Source of the DNA: an uncultured Intrasporangium sp.
GTDB taxonomy: Bacteria; Actinomycetota; Actinomycetes; Actinomycetales; Dermatophilaceae
Assembly (NCBI GenBank): GCA_937873285.1
Contig: CALMNV010000336.1
Coordinates: 1-5,723 of the forward strand
DNA: 5,723 nucleotides
Reading direction: 5' to 3'
Part shown: in pieces, positions 1-5,723 of the stretch
Layout of the letters: each line of letters opens with the position of its first letter
Position numbering within the stretch: the stretch's first letter is position 1
Notes under the pieces: model-generated
What the model was told of the DNA's origin: nothing
The model's input: the letters and a program-made list of their open reading frames with translations, nothing else
Databases searched by the model: none
Translations under genes and position numbers: made by a program

Positions 1-670
1 CCAGCGCGGTCGGGACGGGCGTCCCCATGTCGAAGGGCCTGGCGCCCGTCAGCAGCTCGTGCGCGACCACCCCGAGGGCGTAGAGGTCGCTCGCCCCGGT
101 TGCGGGCTGCCCGAGGGCCTGCTCCGGGCTCAGGTAGTCAGGTGTGCCCAGCACCTCCCCGGTGACCGTGACGCCGCTGCCGGTGCCCGCGCGGGCGATG
201 CCGAAGTCGGTGAGCTTGGCGGTGCCGTCCGGGGCCAGCAGGATGTTGGCCGGCTTGACGTCCCGGTGCACGACCCCGGCGTCATGCGCGGCGGCGAGCG
301 CGAGCGCCGCCTGCCCGACGATGGTGCGCACCCGCTGGGGTGGGAGCGGGCCGGCCTGCGCCAGCACGTCCGACAGCGAGGCCCCGGGGACGAGCTCCAT
401 GACGAGGTATGCCGTGCCGTCGTCCTCGCCGTAGTCGTAGACCATGGCGATGTGGGGGTGGGCCAGCGCCGCCGCGTGACGGGCCTCGGCCCGGAAGCGG
501 GTGAGGAAGCCGTCGTCGTCGCCGGGCCACGGCCGGAGCACCTTGACCGCGACCCGACGGCCGAGCACCTCGTCGGTCGCCTCCCACACCTCGCCCATGC
601 CGCCGGAGGCGATGGCGCGCTCCACGGCATACCGACCGCCGAGCAGTGTCCCGGTCGCGATGGCGTTCAC
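1..670 (-). CDS. pknA: Ser/Thr protein kinase PknA, 5' part (runs off left edge)
   Basis: The first 223 residues of a Hanks-type Ser/Thr kinase that phosphorylates division and wall-synthesis proteins on threonine. Seen: glycine-rich loop SGGMGEVWEA (residues 22-31), ATP-anchoring Lys43 in AVKVL, a candidate partner Glu62 in RFRAEA, catalytic loop HRDVKPAN (135-142, base Asp137), DFG at 155-157, a TVT activation-loop pair (Thr168 and Thr170) and a YLSPEQA segment closing the loop. All catalytic residues are present, so it should be active. The GTG start at 670 overlaps the pbpA stop by four bases, and no better in-frame start is visible upstream. The loop with VWEA, RFRAEAR and the position just after pbpA favour PknA over PknB, although YLSPEQA is also PknB-like. 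The juxtamembrane and membrane segments lie outside the window, so absence of PASTA repeats cannot be confirmed. The kinase call is near certain; the PknA name is inferred from context. Confidence 0.88.
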   Translation of the reverse strand, partial: MNAIATGTLLGGRYAVERAIASGGMGEVWEATDEVLGRRVAVKVLRPWPGDDDGFLTRFRAEARHAAALAHPHIAMVYDYGEDDGTAYLVMELVPGASLSDVLAQAGPLPPQRVRTIVGQAALALAAAHDAGVVHRDVKPANILLAPDGTAKLTDFGIARAGTGSGVTVTGEVLGTPDYLSPEQALGQPATGASDLYALGVVAHELLTGARPFDMGTPVPTAL

Positions 671-2130
671 CGTCGGATCACCGCCTCCATGACCGCGCGG
701 GCGATGGGGGCGGCGATCCGCCCGCCGCCGACCTCGCTGCCCGTCACCCCGCCGTTCTCGACGACGACGGCGACGGCGACCGTCGGGTTGTCGGCGGGGG
801 CGAAGCTGATGAACCACGCGTGCGGCGGCCGACCCGGCTGGTGCTGGGCCGTGCCGGTCTTGCCGGCCACGGCGACGCCCGGGATCCGGGCCCGCACGCC
901 GCTGCCGTTGTCGACCACGGACACCATCATCTTCCTCAGGATGTCGGCGGTGCGCGGCGAGACGGCCTGGGAGAGCTCCTGCGGCTGAGGCGCGGAGGTG
1001 ATGACGTCGAGGTTGGCGCTGCGCACCTGCTCGATGAGGTAGGGCTTCATGACCCGGCCCTGGTTGGCGACGCCCGCGGCCACCATCGCCATCTGCAGGG
1101 GCGTGGTGCGCACCTCGAACTGGCCGATCGCCGCTTGGGCCGCCTGCGGCGGGTTGAGGTCAGCGGGGACCGAGCTGGGGCTGACCCGCATCGGCACGTC
1201 GAGGGTGTCGCCGAAGCCGAACTTGGCGGCCTGGGCGCGAAGCTTCTCGCCACCCAGCTGCAGCCCCAGGCTGCCGAACGCGGTGTTGCACGAGATCTCG
1301 AGGGCGTGCACGAGGGTGGTCTTGTCGCCCGGGCCACACGGCTGACGGTTCTCGGTGGGGAGCGTGGCGGTCGTCAGCGGCAGGTCGAGCGTCGCGGGCC
1401 CCGGCAGCACGGAGCTGCCATCCTTGACGAGGCCGTTCTCGAGGGCCGCGGCCGCCGTCACCACCTTGAAGGTCGAGCCGGGCGGATACAGGTTGCCGCC
1501 GATGGCCCGGTTGAAGTAGGGCTGGGTGGGGTCGGTGGACAGCGCCTGCCAGGCCGCCGCAGCCTCGCCGAGGTTGTGGCTGGACAGGGCGTTGGGGTCG
1601 TACTGCGGGTGGCTGACCATGGCGAGGATGGCCCCGGTGCGCGGGTCGAGGGCCACCACCGCCCCGCGGCTGGCCCCGAGGGCCTGGTCCGCGGCCTGCT
1701 GGGCACGCGGGTCGATGGTGAGGTCGAGGCTGGCGCCGGAGGTCTTGCGTCCGGTGATGAGGTCGGTGACCCGCCGGACGAACAGCGTGTCCGAGCTGCC
1801 TGAGAGCAGGCCGTCCGCAGCGCGCTCGAGCCCGTAGGGGTTGCCCACGGCATACGCGTAGAAGCCGGTGATCTGGGAGTACAGCCGGCCGCCGGGATAC
1901 GTCCGCAGCCACGAGTACTGGTCGTTGACCGGCACCGACTTCGCGATGGGCTGGCCGGCGACGAAGATCGACCCGCGCTCCCTGGCGTAGCTGTCGAGCA
2001 GCGTGCGCTTGTTGGCGGCCATGCCGGCCAAGGTGCGGGCCTGGAAGAACTGCACGCTCGTGGCCGCCACGAGCAGGGCGGTGAACAGGGCGGCCATGAC
2101 GACCGAGAGCCGGCGGATCGGGGTGTTCAC
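667..2130 (-). CDS. pbpA: Penicillin-binding protein A, class B transpeptidase
   Basis: A 487-residue class B penicillin-binding protein that cross-links peptidoglycan stem peptides outside the membrane. Seen: a single N-terminal membrane anchor at about residues 8-28, a PBP-dimer-like region (ERGSI at 51-55, ITGFYAYAVGNPYGLE at 87-102), then the transpeptidase domain with all three active-site motifs: STFK (nucleophile Ser219, Lys222), SCN (280-282) and KTGTA (424-428). Length is close to the 491 residues of M. tuberculosis PbpA, and there is no C-terminal PASTA region. The GTG start overlaps the rodA stop as GTGA, and a plausible AGGTGG ribosome site lies ten bases upstream. Translation beginning at this GTG gives a short basic N-terminus directly before the anchor, as expected. 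Adjacent rodA encodes its likely glycosyltransferase partner. Cys265 and Cys281 are the same distance apart as a cysteine pair in the mycobacterial protein. Identification is very secure. Confidence 0.96.
   Translation of the reverse strand: MNTPIRRLSVVMAALFTALLVAATSVQFFQARTLAGMAANKRTLLDSYARERGSIFVAGQPIAKSVPVNDQYSWLRTYPGGRLYSQITGFYAYAVGNPYGLERAADGLLSGSSDTLFVRRVTDLITGRKTSGASLDLTIDPRAQQAADQALGASRGAVVALDPRTGAILAMVSHPQYDPNALSSHNLGEAAAAWQALSTDPTQPYFNRAIGGNLYPPGSTFKVVTAAAALENGLVKDGSSVLPGPATLDLPLTTATLPTENRQPCGPGDKTTLVHALEISCNTAFGSLGLQLGGEKLRAQAAKFGFGDTLDVPMRVSPSSVPADLNPPQAAQAAIGQFEVRTTPLQMAMVAAGVANQGRVMKPYLIEQVRSANLDVITSAPQPQELSQAVSPRTADILRKMMVSVVDNGSGVRARIPGVAVAGKTGTAQHQPGRPPHAWFISFAPADNPTVAVAVVVENGGVTGSEVGGGRIAAPIARAVMEAVIRR
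684..688 (-). promoter_or_regulatory. Likely ribosome binding site of pknA, long spacer
   Basis: A full GGAGG within the end of pbpA, 13 bases from the GTG at 668-670. The spacing is longer than usual, yet no alternative in-frame start lies closer. Coupling through the GTGA overlap probably sets initiation here. Confidence 0.45.
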
Positions 2131-3527
2131 GGCAGCCGCACCACCTGGGTCGCCTCGGCGGCGCCCGGGGCCGCGCTCTGCGGGGCGGCGGCGGGCGTCT
2201 CGGCCATCGGGCGGCGGGCCTGGTCGGAGATGCGCAGCAGCAGGGTCATGATGATCCAGTTGGCGAGGAGGGCGGAGCCGCCGAGCGACATGAACGGCGT
2301 CGTCAGGCCGGTGAGCGGGATGACCCGGGTGACGCCGCCGATGACGATGAAGACCTGGAAGGCGACCGAGAAGGTCAGCCCGATCGCGAGCAGCTTGCCG
2401 AACCCGTCCCGCACCCCGATCGCGGTGCGCACCCCTCGCTCGACGAAGAGCAGGTAGAGCACGAGGATCGCGACCGTGCCGAACAGGCCGAGCTCCTCGC
2501 CGAGGCTGGCGAAGATGAAGTCGCTCTCGGCGAAGGAGGTGAGCCAGGGCCGCCCCTGACCGAGGCCGGTGCCGGTCAGGCCGCCGGCAGCCATGCCCCA
2601 CAGGCCGTTGGCGAGCTGGTCGGACCGCCGCAGGCTGGTCGGGGAGAAGGGGTCGAGCCAGAGGTCGACCCGGGTCTGGAAGTGGCTGAAGGTCGACAGG
2701 GCGAAGGCGACCGCGAGGCCGAAGAGGACGAGCCCGATGGCGATCCACGAGACCCGCTCGGTGGCGACGTAGAGCATGGCGACGAAGAGGCCGAAGAAGA
2801 GCAGCGCCGAGCCCAGGTCCTTCTCGAAGACGAGGATGAGCACGGCAAGGAGCCACGCGACGAGGATCGGACCGAGGTCGCGCCCGCGGGGGAAGGTGAA
2901 GAAGAGGATCCTCCTGCCGGCCAGCGACAGCACGTCGCGGGTCTGGACGAGATAGCCGGCGAAGAAGATCGCCAGCGCGATCTTGGCCAGCTCCCCCGGC
3001 TGGAAGGACAGCGGCCCGACCCGGATCCAGATCTGCGAGCCGTTGACGGTCTGCCCGAGGAGCGGCACGAGCGGGAGCAGGAGGAGCGCGAAGCCGGCTG
3101 CCATGGACACGTAGGTGAACCGGCGCAGGATGCGGTGGTCACGCAGCACGACGAGGACGGCCACGGCCAGCGCGACGGCCAGCGCGGTCCAGATGAGCTG
3201 GCGGTAGGCGTCGCCGTCGGCGCCGAGCTTGTTGCGGGCGAGGTCGAGCCGGTGGATCATGACGAGCCCGAGACCGTTCAGACACGTCGTGAGAGGCAGG
3301 AGCAGCGGGTCGGCATACGCCGCGCGCCAGCGCAGCACCACGTGGACCACGACGGCGAGGAACAGCAGGCCGCCGCCGACCGGCACGATCTGGGCGGGCA
3401 CGGCGCCGGTGCGGGTCAGGTCGACGCTGACCCAGGCGAGCAGCACGATGGCGATCGCCACGAGCAGCAGCAGCAGCTCCACGCCCCGGCGGGTGCTCGG
3501 GGCGACCCGCTCGACCGTCGTGATCAT
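2127..3527 (-). CDS. rodA: SEDS-family peptidoglycan glycosyltransferase RodA/FtsW
   Basis: A 466-residue polytopic membrane protein of the SEDS family, which polymerises lipid II into glycan strands together with a class B PBP. Seen: many hydrophobic helices from about residue 16 to 433, family motifs FQPGELAK (175-182), FEKDLGSALLFF (234-245), GTGLGQGRP (319-327), SDFIFASLGEELGLFG (335-350) and the signature PLTGLTTPFMSLGG (404-417). Asp336 in SDFIF aligns with the essential Asp of E. coli RodA, from knowledge of the family. A 30-residue Ala/Pro-rich hydrophilic tail follows the last helix. The ATG start shares one base with the pstP stop (TGATG), implying coupled translation. RodA and FtsW cannot be separated by motif alone; pairing with pbpA in this locus and similarity to mycobacterial RodA (about 469 residues) support RodA. 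Confidence 0.95.
   Translation of the reverse strand: MITTVERVAPSTRRGVELLLLLVAIAIVLLAWVSVDLTRTGAVPAQIVPVGGGLLFLAVVVHVVLRWRAAYADPLLLPLTTCLNGLGLVMIHRLDLARNKLGADGDAYRQLIWTALAVALAVAVLVVLRDHRILRRFTYVSMAAGFALLLLPLVPLLGQTVNGSQIWIRVGPLSFQPGELAKIALAIFFAGYLVQTRDVLSLAGRRILFFTFPRGRDLGPILVAWLLAVLILVFEKDLGSALLFFGLFVAMLYVATERVSWIAIGLVLFGLAVAFALSTFSHFQTRVDLWLDPFSPTSLRRSDQLANGLWGMAAGGLTGTGLGQGRPWLTSFAESDFIFASLGEELGLFGTVAILVLYLLFVERGVRTAIGVRDGFGKLLAIGLTFSVAFQVFIVIGGVTRVIPLTGLTTPFMSLGGSALLANWIIMTLLLRISDQARRPMAETPAAAPQSAAPGAAEATQVVRLP
2141..2146 (-). promoter_or_regulatory. Likely ribosome binding site of pbpA
   Basis: AGGTGG inside the last codons of rodA, ten bases before the GTG at 2128-2130. It is an imperfect match to the anti-Shine-Dalgarno complement. 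The overlapping GTGA suggests that termination-reinitiation also contributes. Confidence 0.45.
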
Positions 3528-4924
3528 CAGGGCACCACCGCCAGCGGCGGCGGCGTGGCGGTGCGCGCCAGCGGCGGTCGGGGGACGGCGCTGGAGGTGG
3601 CCGGTGCGGTCGGCACCGCGGTCGGCGTGACCGGGGTGGCCGGGGTGGCTGGGGTGGCAGGGGTGCTGCCGCACGGGATGCCCGTGGCCGCCTGGGCCCG
3701 GCACCGCTCGGCCTCGGTGCGCAGGCGCTCGACCTTGGCCAGCGCATCCCCGAGGTTGCTCGCCGGGATGGTGCCGTCGACGGCGGCCTGCATGTCGGCG
3801 GGCAGCTCGTCGAGGGCGACGTCGGTCGTCGACTCGAGGTGGGAGAGGGTGATCGGCCCGAGATCCTGCGAGACGCCTCGAAAGAGCGCGACCCGGCCGT
3901 CGCGGGCGGCGAGGAAGTACTGCTGCTGAGACCAGCCGTATGCCGCGTAGCCGGCAGCCGTGAGCAGCAGGAGGGCGAGGACGGCTCCGACGAGCAGGCG
4001 CAGCCAGCGCGGGCGGCCGGAGGTCTCCTCGGCGAGCTCGACGCGGTCGTCGTCGTCGAGACGCCCGGTTGCCGCACGTGAGAGGGCGGCCGCCTTGGCC
4101 GCCGGGCTCGTCGGTATGGCGCGGGTCGGGTCACGCAGCCCCCTGGTGGCGGCGGCGCCGACGACCTGCGGCACGGTCGAGGGCAGGTCGCCGCCGGCCG
4201 CGTCGACGACGTCGGCGACGATGACCGTGACGTTGTCCCGGGTGTGGCCCTTGAGGGCCACCTCGATGCACCGGTCGGCTGCCTCCTCGGGGGACCGCGC
4301 CTTGCGGAGGATCTCCTCGATGGCGTCCGAGCCGACGAAGTCGGTCAGGCCGTCGGAGCAGAGCAGGAAGCGGTCGCCCACCCGGGCCTCGCGCAGCGAG
4401 GTGTCGGGCTCGTCCTCCGGCTGCCCGGTCATGACCCGGGTGACGACGGAGCGCTGCGGGTGGCTGGTGGCCTCGTCCTTGGAGATGCGGCCCTCGTCGA
4501 CGAGCTGCTGGACGAAGGAGTGGTCCTTGGTGATCTGCGCGAAGGAGCCGGCGCGCAGGAGGAAGGCCCGCGAGTCGCCGATGTGGGCCATGGCGATCTT
4601 GTTGCCCGTGCGCAGCATGGCGATCGTGGTCGAGCCCATGCCGGAGAGGTCGGCGTTCTCCGTCATGGCACGCGTCAGCAGGCCGTTGGCGCGCCGCAGC
4701 CCCCGCTCGAGCAGGGGGATGGCCTGCTCCGCCGTGACGCTGTCGTCGTCGAGCGGGGCCAGCTCACCGACGATCATCGAGCTCGCGACGTCGCCCGCGG
4801 CGTGCCCGCCCATGCCGTCGGCGAGGACGAGCAGGTGCGGCCCGGCATACCCCGAGTCCTCGTTGCGCGACTTGGGGCCGAGGCCTCGGTCGGAGCGGGC
4901 GGCATACCGCAGGGCGATGGGCAC
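3527..4924 (-). CDS. pstP: PP2C-family Ser/Thr protein phosphatase PstP
   Basis: A 465-residue membrane-anchored, metal-dependent phosphatase that removes phosphate from PknA/PknB and their substrates. Seen: a cytoplasmic PP2C domain at about 4-240 with NED (21-23), metal ligands Asp36 and Gly37 in ADGMGGHAAG, GDS (Asp118), SHPQRS (154-159), CSDGL (Asp191) and RDN (Asp230). A linker with an acidic LDDDDRVELAEE stretch (289-300) leads to a membrane helix at about 307-328. The ectodomain (329-465) contains ALFRGVSQDLG, two cysteines (408 and 418) and a Thr/Pro/Ala-rich tail. All metal-binding residues are present, so it should be active. The GTG start gives the N-terminus MPIALRYAARSDRGL, matching the start region of mycobacterial PstP, and is preceded by GGAG eight bases upstream. 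The gene sits four bases after fhaB and overlaps rodA by one base. Confidence 0.96.
   Translation of the reverse strand: MPIALRYAARSDRGLGPKSRNEDSGYAGPHLLVLADGMGGHAAGDVASSMIVGELAPLDDDSVTAEQAIPLLERGLRRANGLLTRAMTENADLSGMGSTTIAMLRTGNKIAMAHIGDSRAFLLRAGSFAQITKDHSFVQQLVDEGRISKDEATSHPQRSVVTRVMTGQPEDEPDTSLREARVGDRFLLCSDGLTDFVGSDAIEEILRKARSPEEAADRCIEVALKGHTRDNVTVIVADVVDAAGGDLPSTVPQVVGAAATRGLRDPTRAIPTSPAAKAAALSRAATGRLDDDDRVELAEETSGRPRWLRLLVGAVLALLLLTAAGYAAYGWSQQQYFLAARDGRVALFRGVSQDLGPITLSHLESTTDVALDELPADMQAAVDGTIPASNLGDALAKVERLRTEAERCRAQAATGIPCGSTPATPATPATPVTPTAVPTAPATSSAVPRPPLARTATPPPLAVVP
3633..3665. repeat. 9-base tandem repeat in pstP encoding Thr-Pro-Ala
   Basis: Three full units of a GGGGTGGCN-type 9-mer plus a partial fourth, differing mainly in the last base. 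On the coding strand they give TPATPATPATP (residues 421-431), followed by PVTPT. The repeat stays in frame and sits in the predicted extracytoplasmic tail of PstP just after Cys418. A copy-number change would keep the frame and lengthen the tail by three residues. Confidence 0.8.
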
Positions 4925-4928
4925 CGGC

Positions 4929-5450
4929 TCAGCTCCGCAGCTCGAGGACGGTCCTGCCGATGCGCAGCGTCGACCCGGTCTGCACCGGCCGCGGCTGCGT
5001 CAGCCTGTCGCGGCCGAGGAAGGTGCCGTTGGTGGAGCCGAGGTCCTCGACGAACCACTGGCCGTCGGCGGCGTAGAGCCGGCAGTGGCGGCCGGACGCG
5101 TAGTCGTCGTCGACGACGAGGGCGCACTCCGGGTTGCGCCCGATGACGATGCCGGAGGCGCGCAGCGGCAGCGAGGTGCCGGCGAGCGGGCCTTCGGTGA
5201 CGAGCAGCGAGGTGGGCACCCGCTTGGCCGCGCGGCGGGACCGGCCCTGCGGCTGGGGGGTCACCGTGGCCGCCCCGGCGGCCGGGCGCGCTGGGGAGGA
5301 GGTCGGGGCGCGCCCGGAGCCACGCTGGCTGCGGCGGGAGACGCGGGTGCCGTAGATGTCGGAGCGCAGCACGCCGGCGATGCTGAAGATGAAGAGCCAC
5401 AACAGCACGAGCAGGCCCAGCCGCAGCAGGGTGAGCGTCAGCTCACTCAT
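4929..5450 (-). CDS. fhaB: Membrane-anchored FHA-domain protein FhaB (FipA-like)
   Basis: A 173-residue phosphothreonine-binding adaptor. Seen: one N-terminal hydrophobic helix (about 7-27) followed by SDIYGT (30-35), a basic Pro/Ala/Ser-rich linker (about 36-78), and an FHA domain (about 80-173) with the core residues Gly104-Arg105, Ser119 and Arg121-His122, and DLGSTNGT (136-143). In mycobacteria the homologue (about 155 residues) is a substrate of PknA/PknB and links to division and wall synthesis. The N-terminal helix followed by DIY matches it, which supports the ATG start. The start lies three bases after the fhaA stop with only a weak, close-set ribosome site (GGTGAGG), so translation is probably coupled to fhaA. 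The mycobacterial YASTRH motif reads YASGRH here. The linker is longer than in the mycobacterial protein. Confidence 0.93.
   Translation of the reverse strand: MSELTLTLLRLGLLVLLWLFIFSIAGVLRSDIYGTRVSRRSQRGSGRAPTSSPARPAAGAATVTPQPQGRSRRAAKRVPTSLLVTEGPLAGTSLPLRASGIVIGRNPECALVVDDDYASGRHCRLYAADGQWFVEDLGSTNGTFLGRDRLTQPRPVQTGSTLRIGRTVLELRS
4933..4936 (-). promoter_or_regulatory. Ribosome binding site of pstP
   Basis: GGAG lies inside the last codons of fhaB, with an eight-base spacer to the GTG at 4922-4924. This supports the GTG as the pstP start, since no ATG fits the conserved N-terminus. Confidence 0.7.
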
Positions 5451-5453
5451 GCC

Positions 5454-5723
5454 TCACCGCCGCCCGGCGCGAAACGTCGCGGAGGTGCGGCCGAGCGTGA
5501 CCCGGTCACCGTCCTGCAGGCGCCGGGTGGTCACGCGGTCGCCGTTGACGAAGGTGCCGTTGGTGGAGTTGAGGTCGCGGATCGAGGTCACGAGGTGCGG
5601 GCCGTCGGTCGTGACGCGGATCTCGCTGTGCCGCCGGGACACCCCGGGGTCGTCGAGCACGACGTCGGCGCCCTCGTCGCGCCCGAGCGTCGTCATGGCC
5701 CCGAGCAGGGGGTAGCGGTCGCC
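5454..5723 (-). CDS. fhaA: FHA-domain protein FhaA, C-terminal end (runs off right edge)
   Basis: The last 89 residues of a protein whose 5' end lies beyond the window. They form one complete-looking FHA domain: RYPL, then LGR (Gly-Arg at visible residues 14-15), GVSRRHSEI (Ser29, His32), DLNSTNGTFVNGDRV (Asn55-Gly56) and a final strand VTLGRTSATF. FHA domains bind phosphothreonine peptides. Immediate position upstream of fhaB and pstP, and a C-terminal FHA domain ending the protein, match FhaA, which in mycobacteria also has a large N-terminal region and binds the pseudokinase MviN/MurJ. The N-terminal part is not visible, so the name depends on context. The frame stays open to the right edge, so the methionine at 5694-5696 is internal and not a start. 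Confidence 0.87.
   Translation of the reverse strand, partial: GDRYPLLGAMTTLGRDEGADVVLDDPGVSRRHSEIRVTTDGPHLVTSIRDLNSTNGTFVNGDRVTTRRLQDGDRVTLGRTSATFRAGRR

Noticed and set aside
59..988. Open frame on the plus strand opposite pknA and pbpA
   Set aside because: It lies opposite kinase and transpeptidase motifs that are intact on the minus strand, and has no recognisable content of its own.
646..1803. Long open frame on the plus strand, 385 codons, opposite pbpA
   Set aside because: Its composition is dominated by Arg, Gly, Ala, His and Asp, as expected from the complement of GC-rich codons. It shows no recognisable domain, and the opposite strand encodes a clear PbpA.
2127..2856. Upstream extension of the pbpA frame into rodA
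   Set aside because: The frame stays open upstream of 2130, but that part is the out-of-frame shadow of RodA. The GTG at 2128-2130 gives the expected short N-terminus before the membrane anchor.
3528..3704. Upstream extension of the rodA frame into pstP
   Set aside because: The open frame reaches 3704, but the added residues are a shadow of the repeat-rich PstP tail. The ATG at 3525-3527 gives the family N-terminus.
2682..3929. Long open frame on the plus strand, 415 codons, opposite rodA and pstP
   Set aside because: It is very rich in Glu, Asp, Arg, Gln and His because it mirrors hydrophobic codons of RodA. It crosses two real genes and has no family features.
5104..5119. Perfect 16-base palindrome in fhaB (TCG/CGA repeats), a possible operator or hairpin
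   Set aside because: It results from consecutive Val and Asp codons (GTC GTC GAC GAC GAC) in the FHA domain, mid-gene, with no promoter context and no T-run for a terminator.
4244..5146. Open frame on the plus strand, 300 codons, opposite pstP and fhaB
   Set aside because: A low-complexity antisense shadow of two well-supported genes, ending in an Arg-rich run.

Overview
The window is a dense, entirely minus-strand block of actinobacterial cell-wall and cell-division signalling genes. Read in transcription order (right to left) it contains the 3' end of fhaA, then fhaB, pstP, rodA and pbpA, and the 5' part of pknA. This is the order of the Mycobacterium tuberculosis Rv0020c-Rv0015c locus, here matched from remembered protein features. 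Very high GC, GC-rich third codon positions, frequent GTG starts and this gene order point to a high-GC Actinomycetota, plausibly Micrococcales. The family cannot be fixed from this window alone.

Layout: fhaA 3' end 5454-5723 (runs off the right edge); fhaB 4929-5450; pstP 3527-4924; rodA 2127-3527; pbpA 667-2130; pknA 1-670 (runs off the left edge). Gaps are only 3 and 4 bases between the first three genes. The remaining junctions overlap by 1, 4 and 4 bases. No stretch of intergenic DNA is long enough for an internal promoter or terminator, so the visible part should be one transcript whose promoter lies beyond the right edge, upstream of fhaA. The left edge probably continues into the rest of pknA and then pknB.

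How the genes work together: PknA is a membrane Ser/Thr kinase and PstP is the membrane PP2C phosphatase that reverses its phosphorylations. FhaA and FhaB carry FHA domains that read phosphothreonine. RodA (SEDS glycosyltransferase) and PbpA (class B penicillin-binding transpeptidase) form a peptidoglycan synthase pair. The block therefore combines writer, eraser, readers and wall-building enzymes.

I see no mobile element, RNA gene, CRISPR array, pseudogene or defence system, and no evidence of an undescribed system. The points most worth a second look are a strongly over-represented 7-base word, a conserved-looking cysteine pair in PbpA, a Thr-Pro tandem repeat next to two cysteines in the PstP ectodomain, and the coupled GTGA starts.
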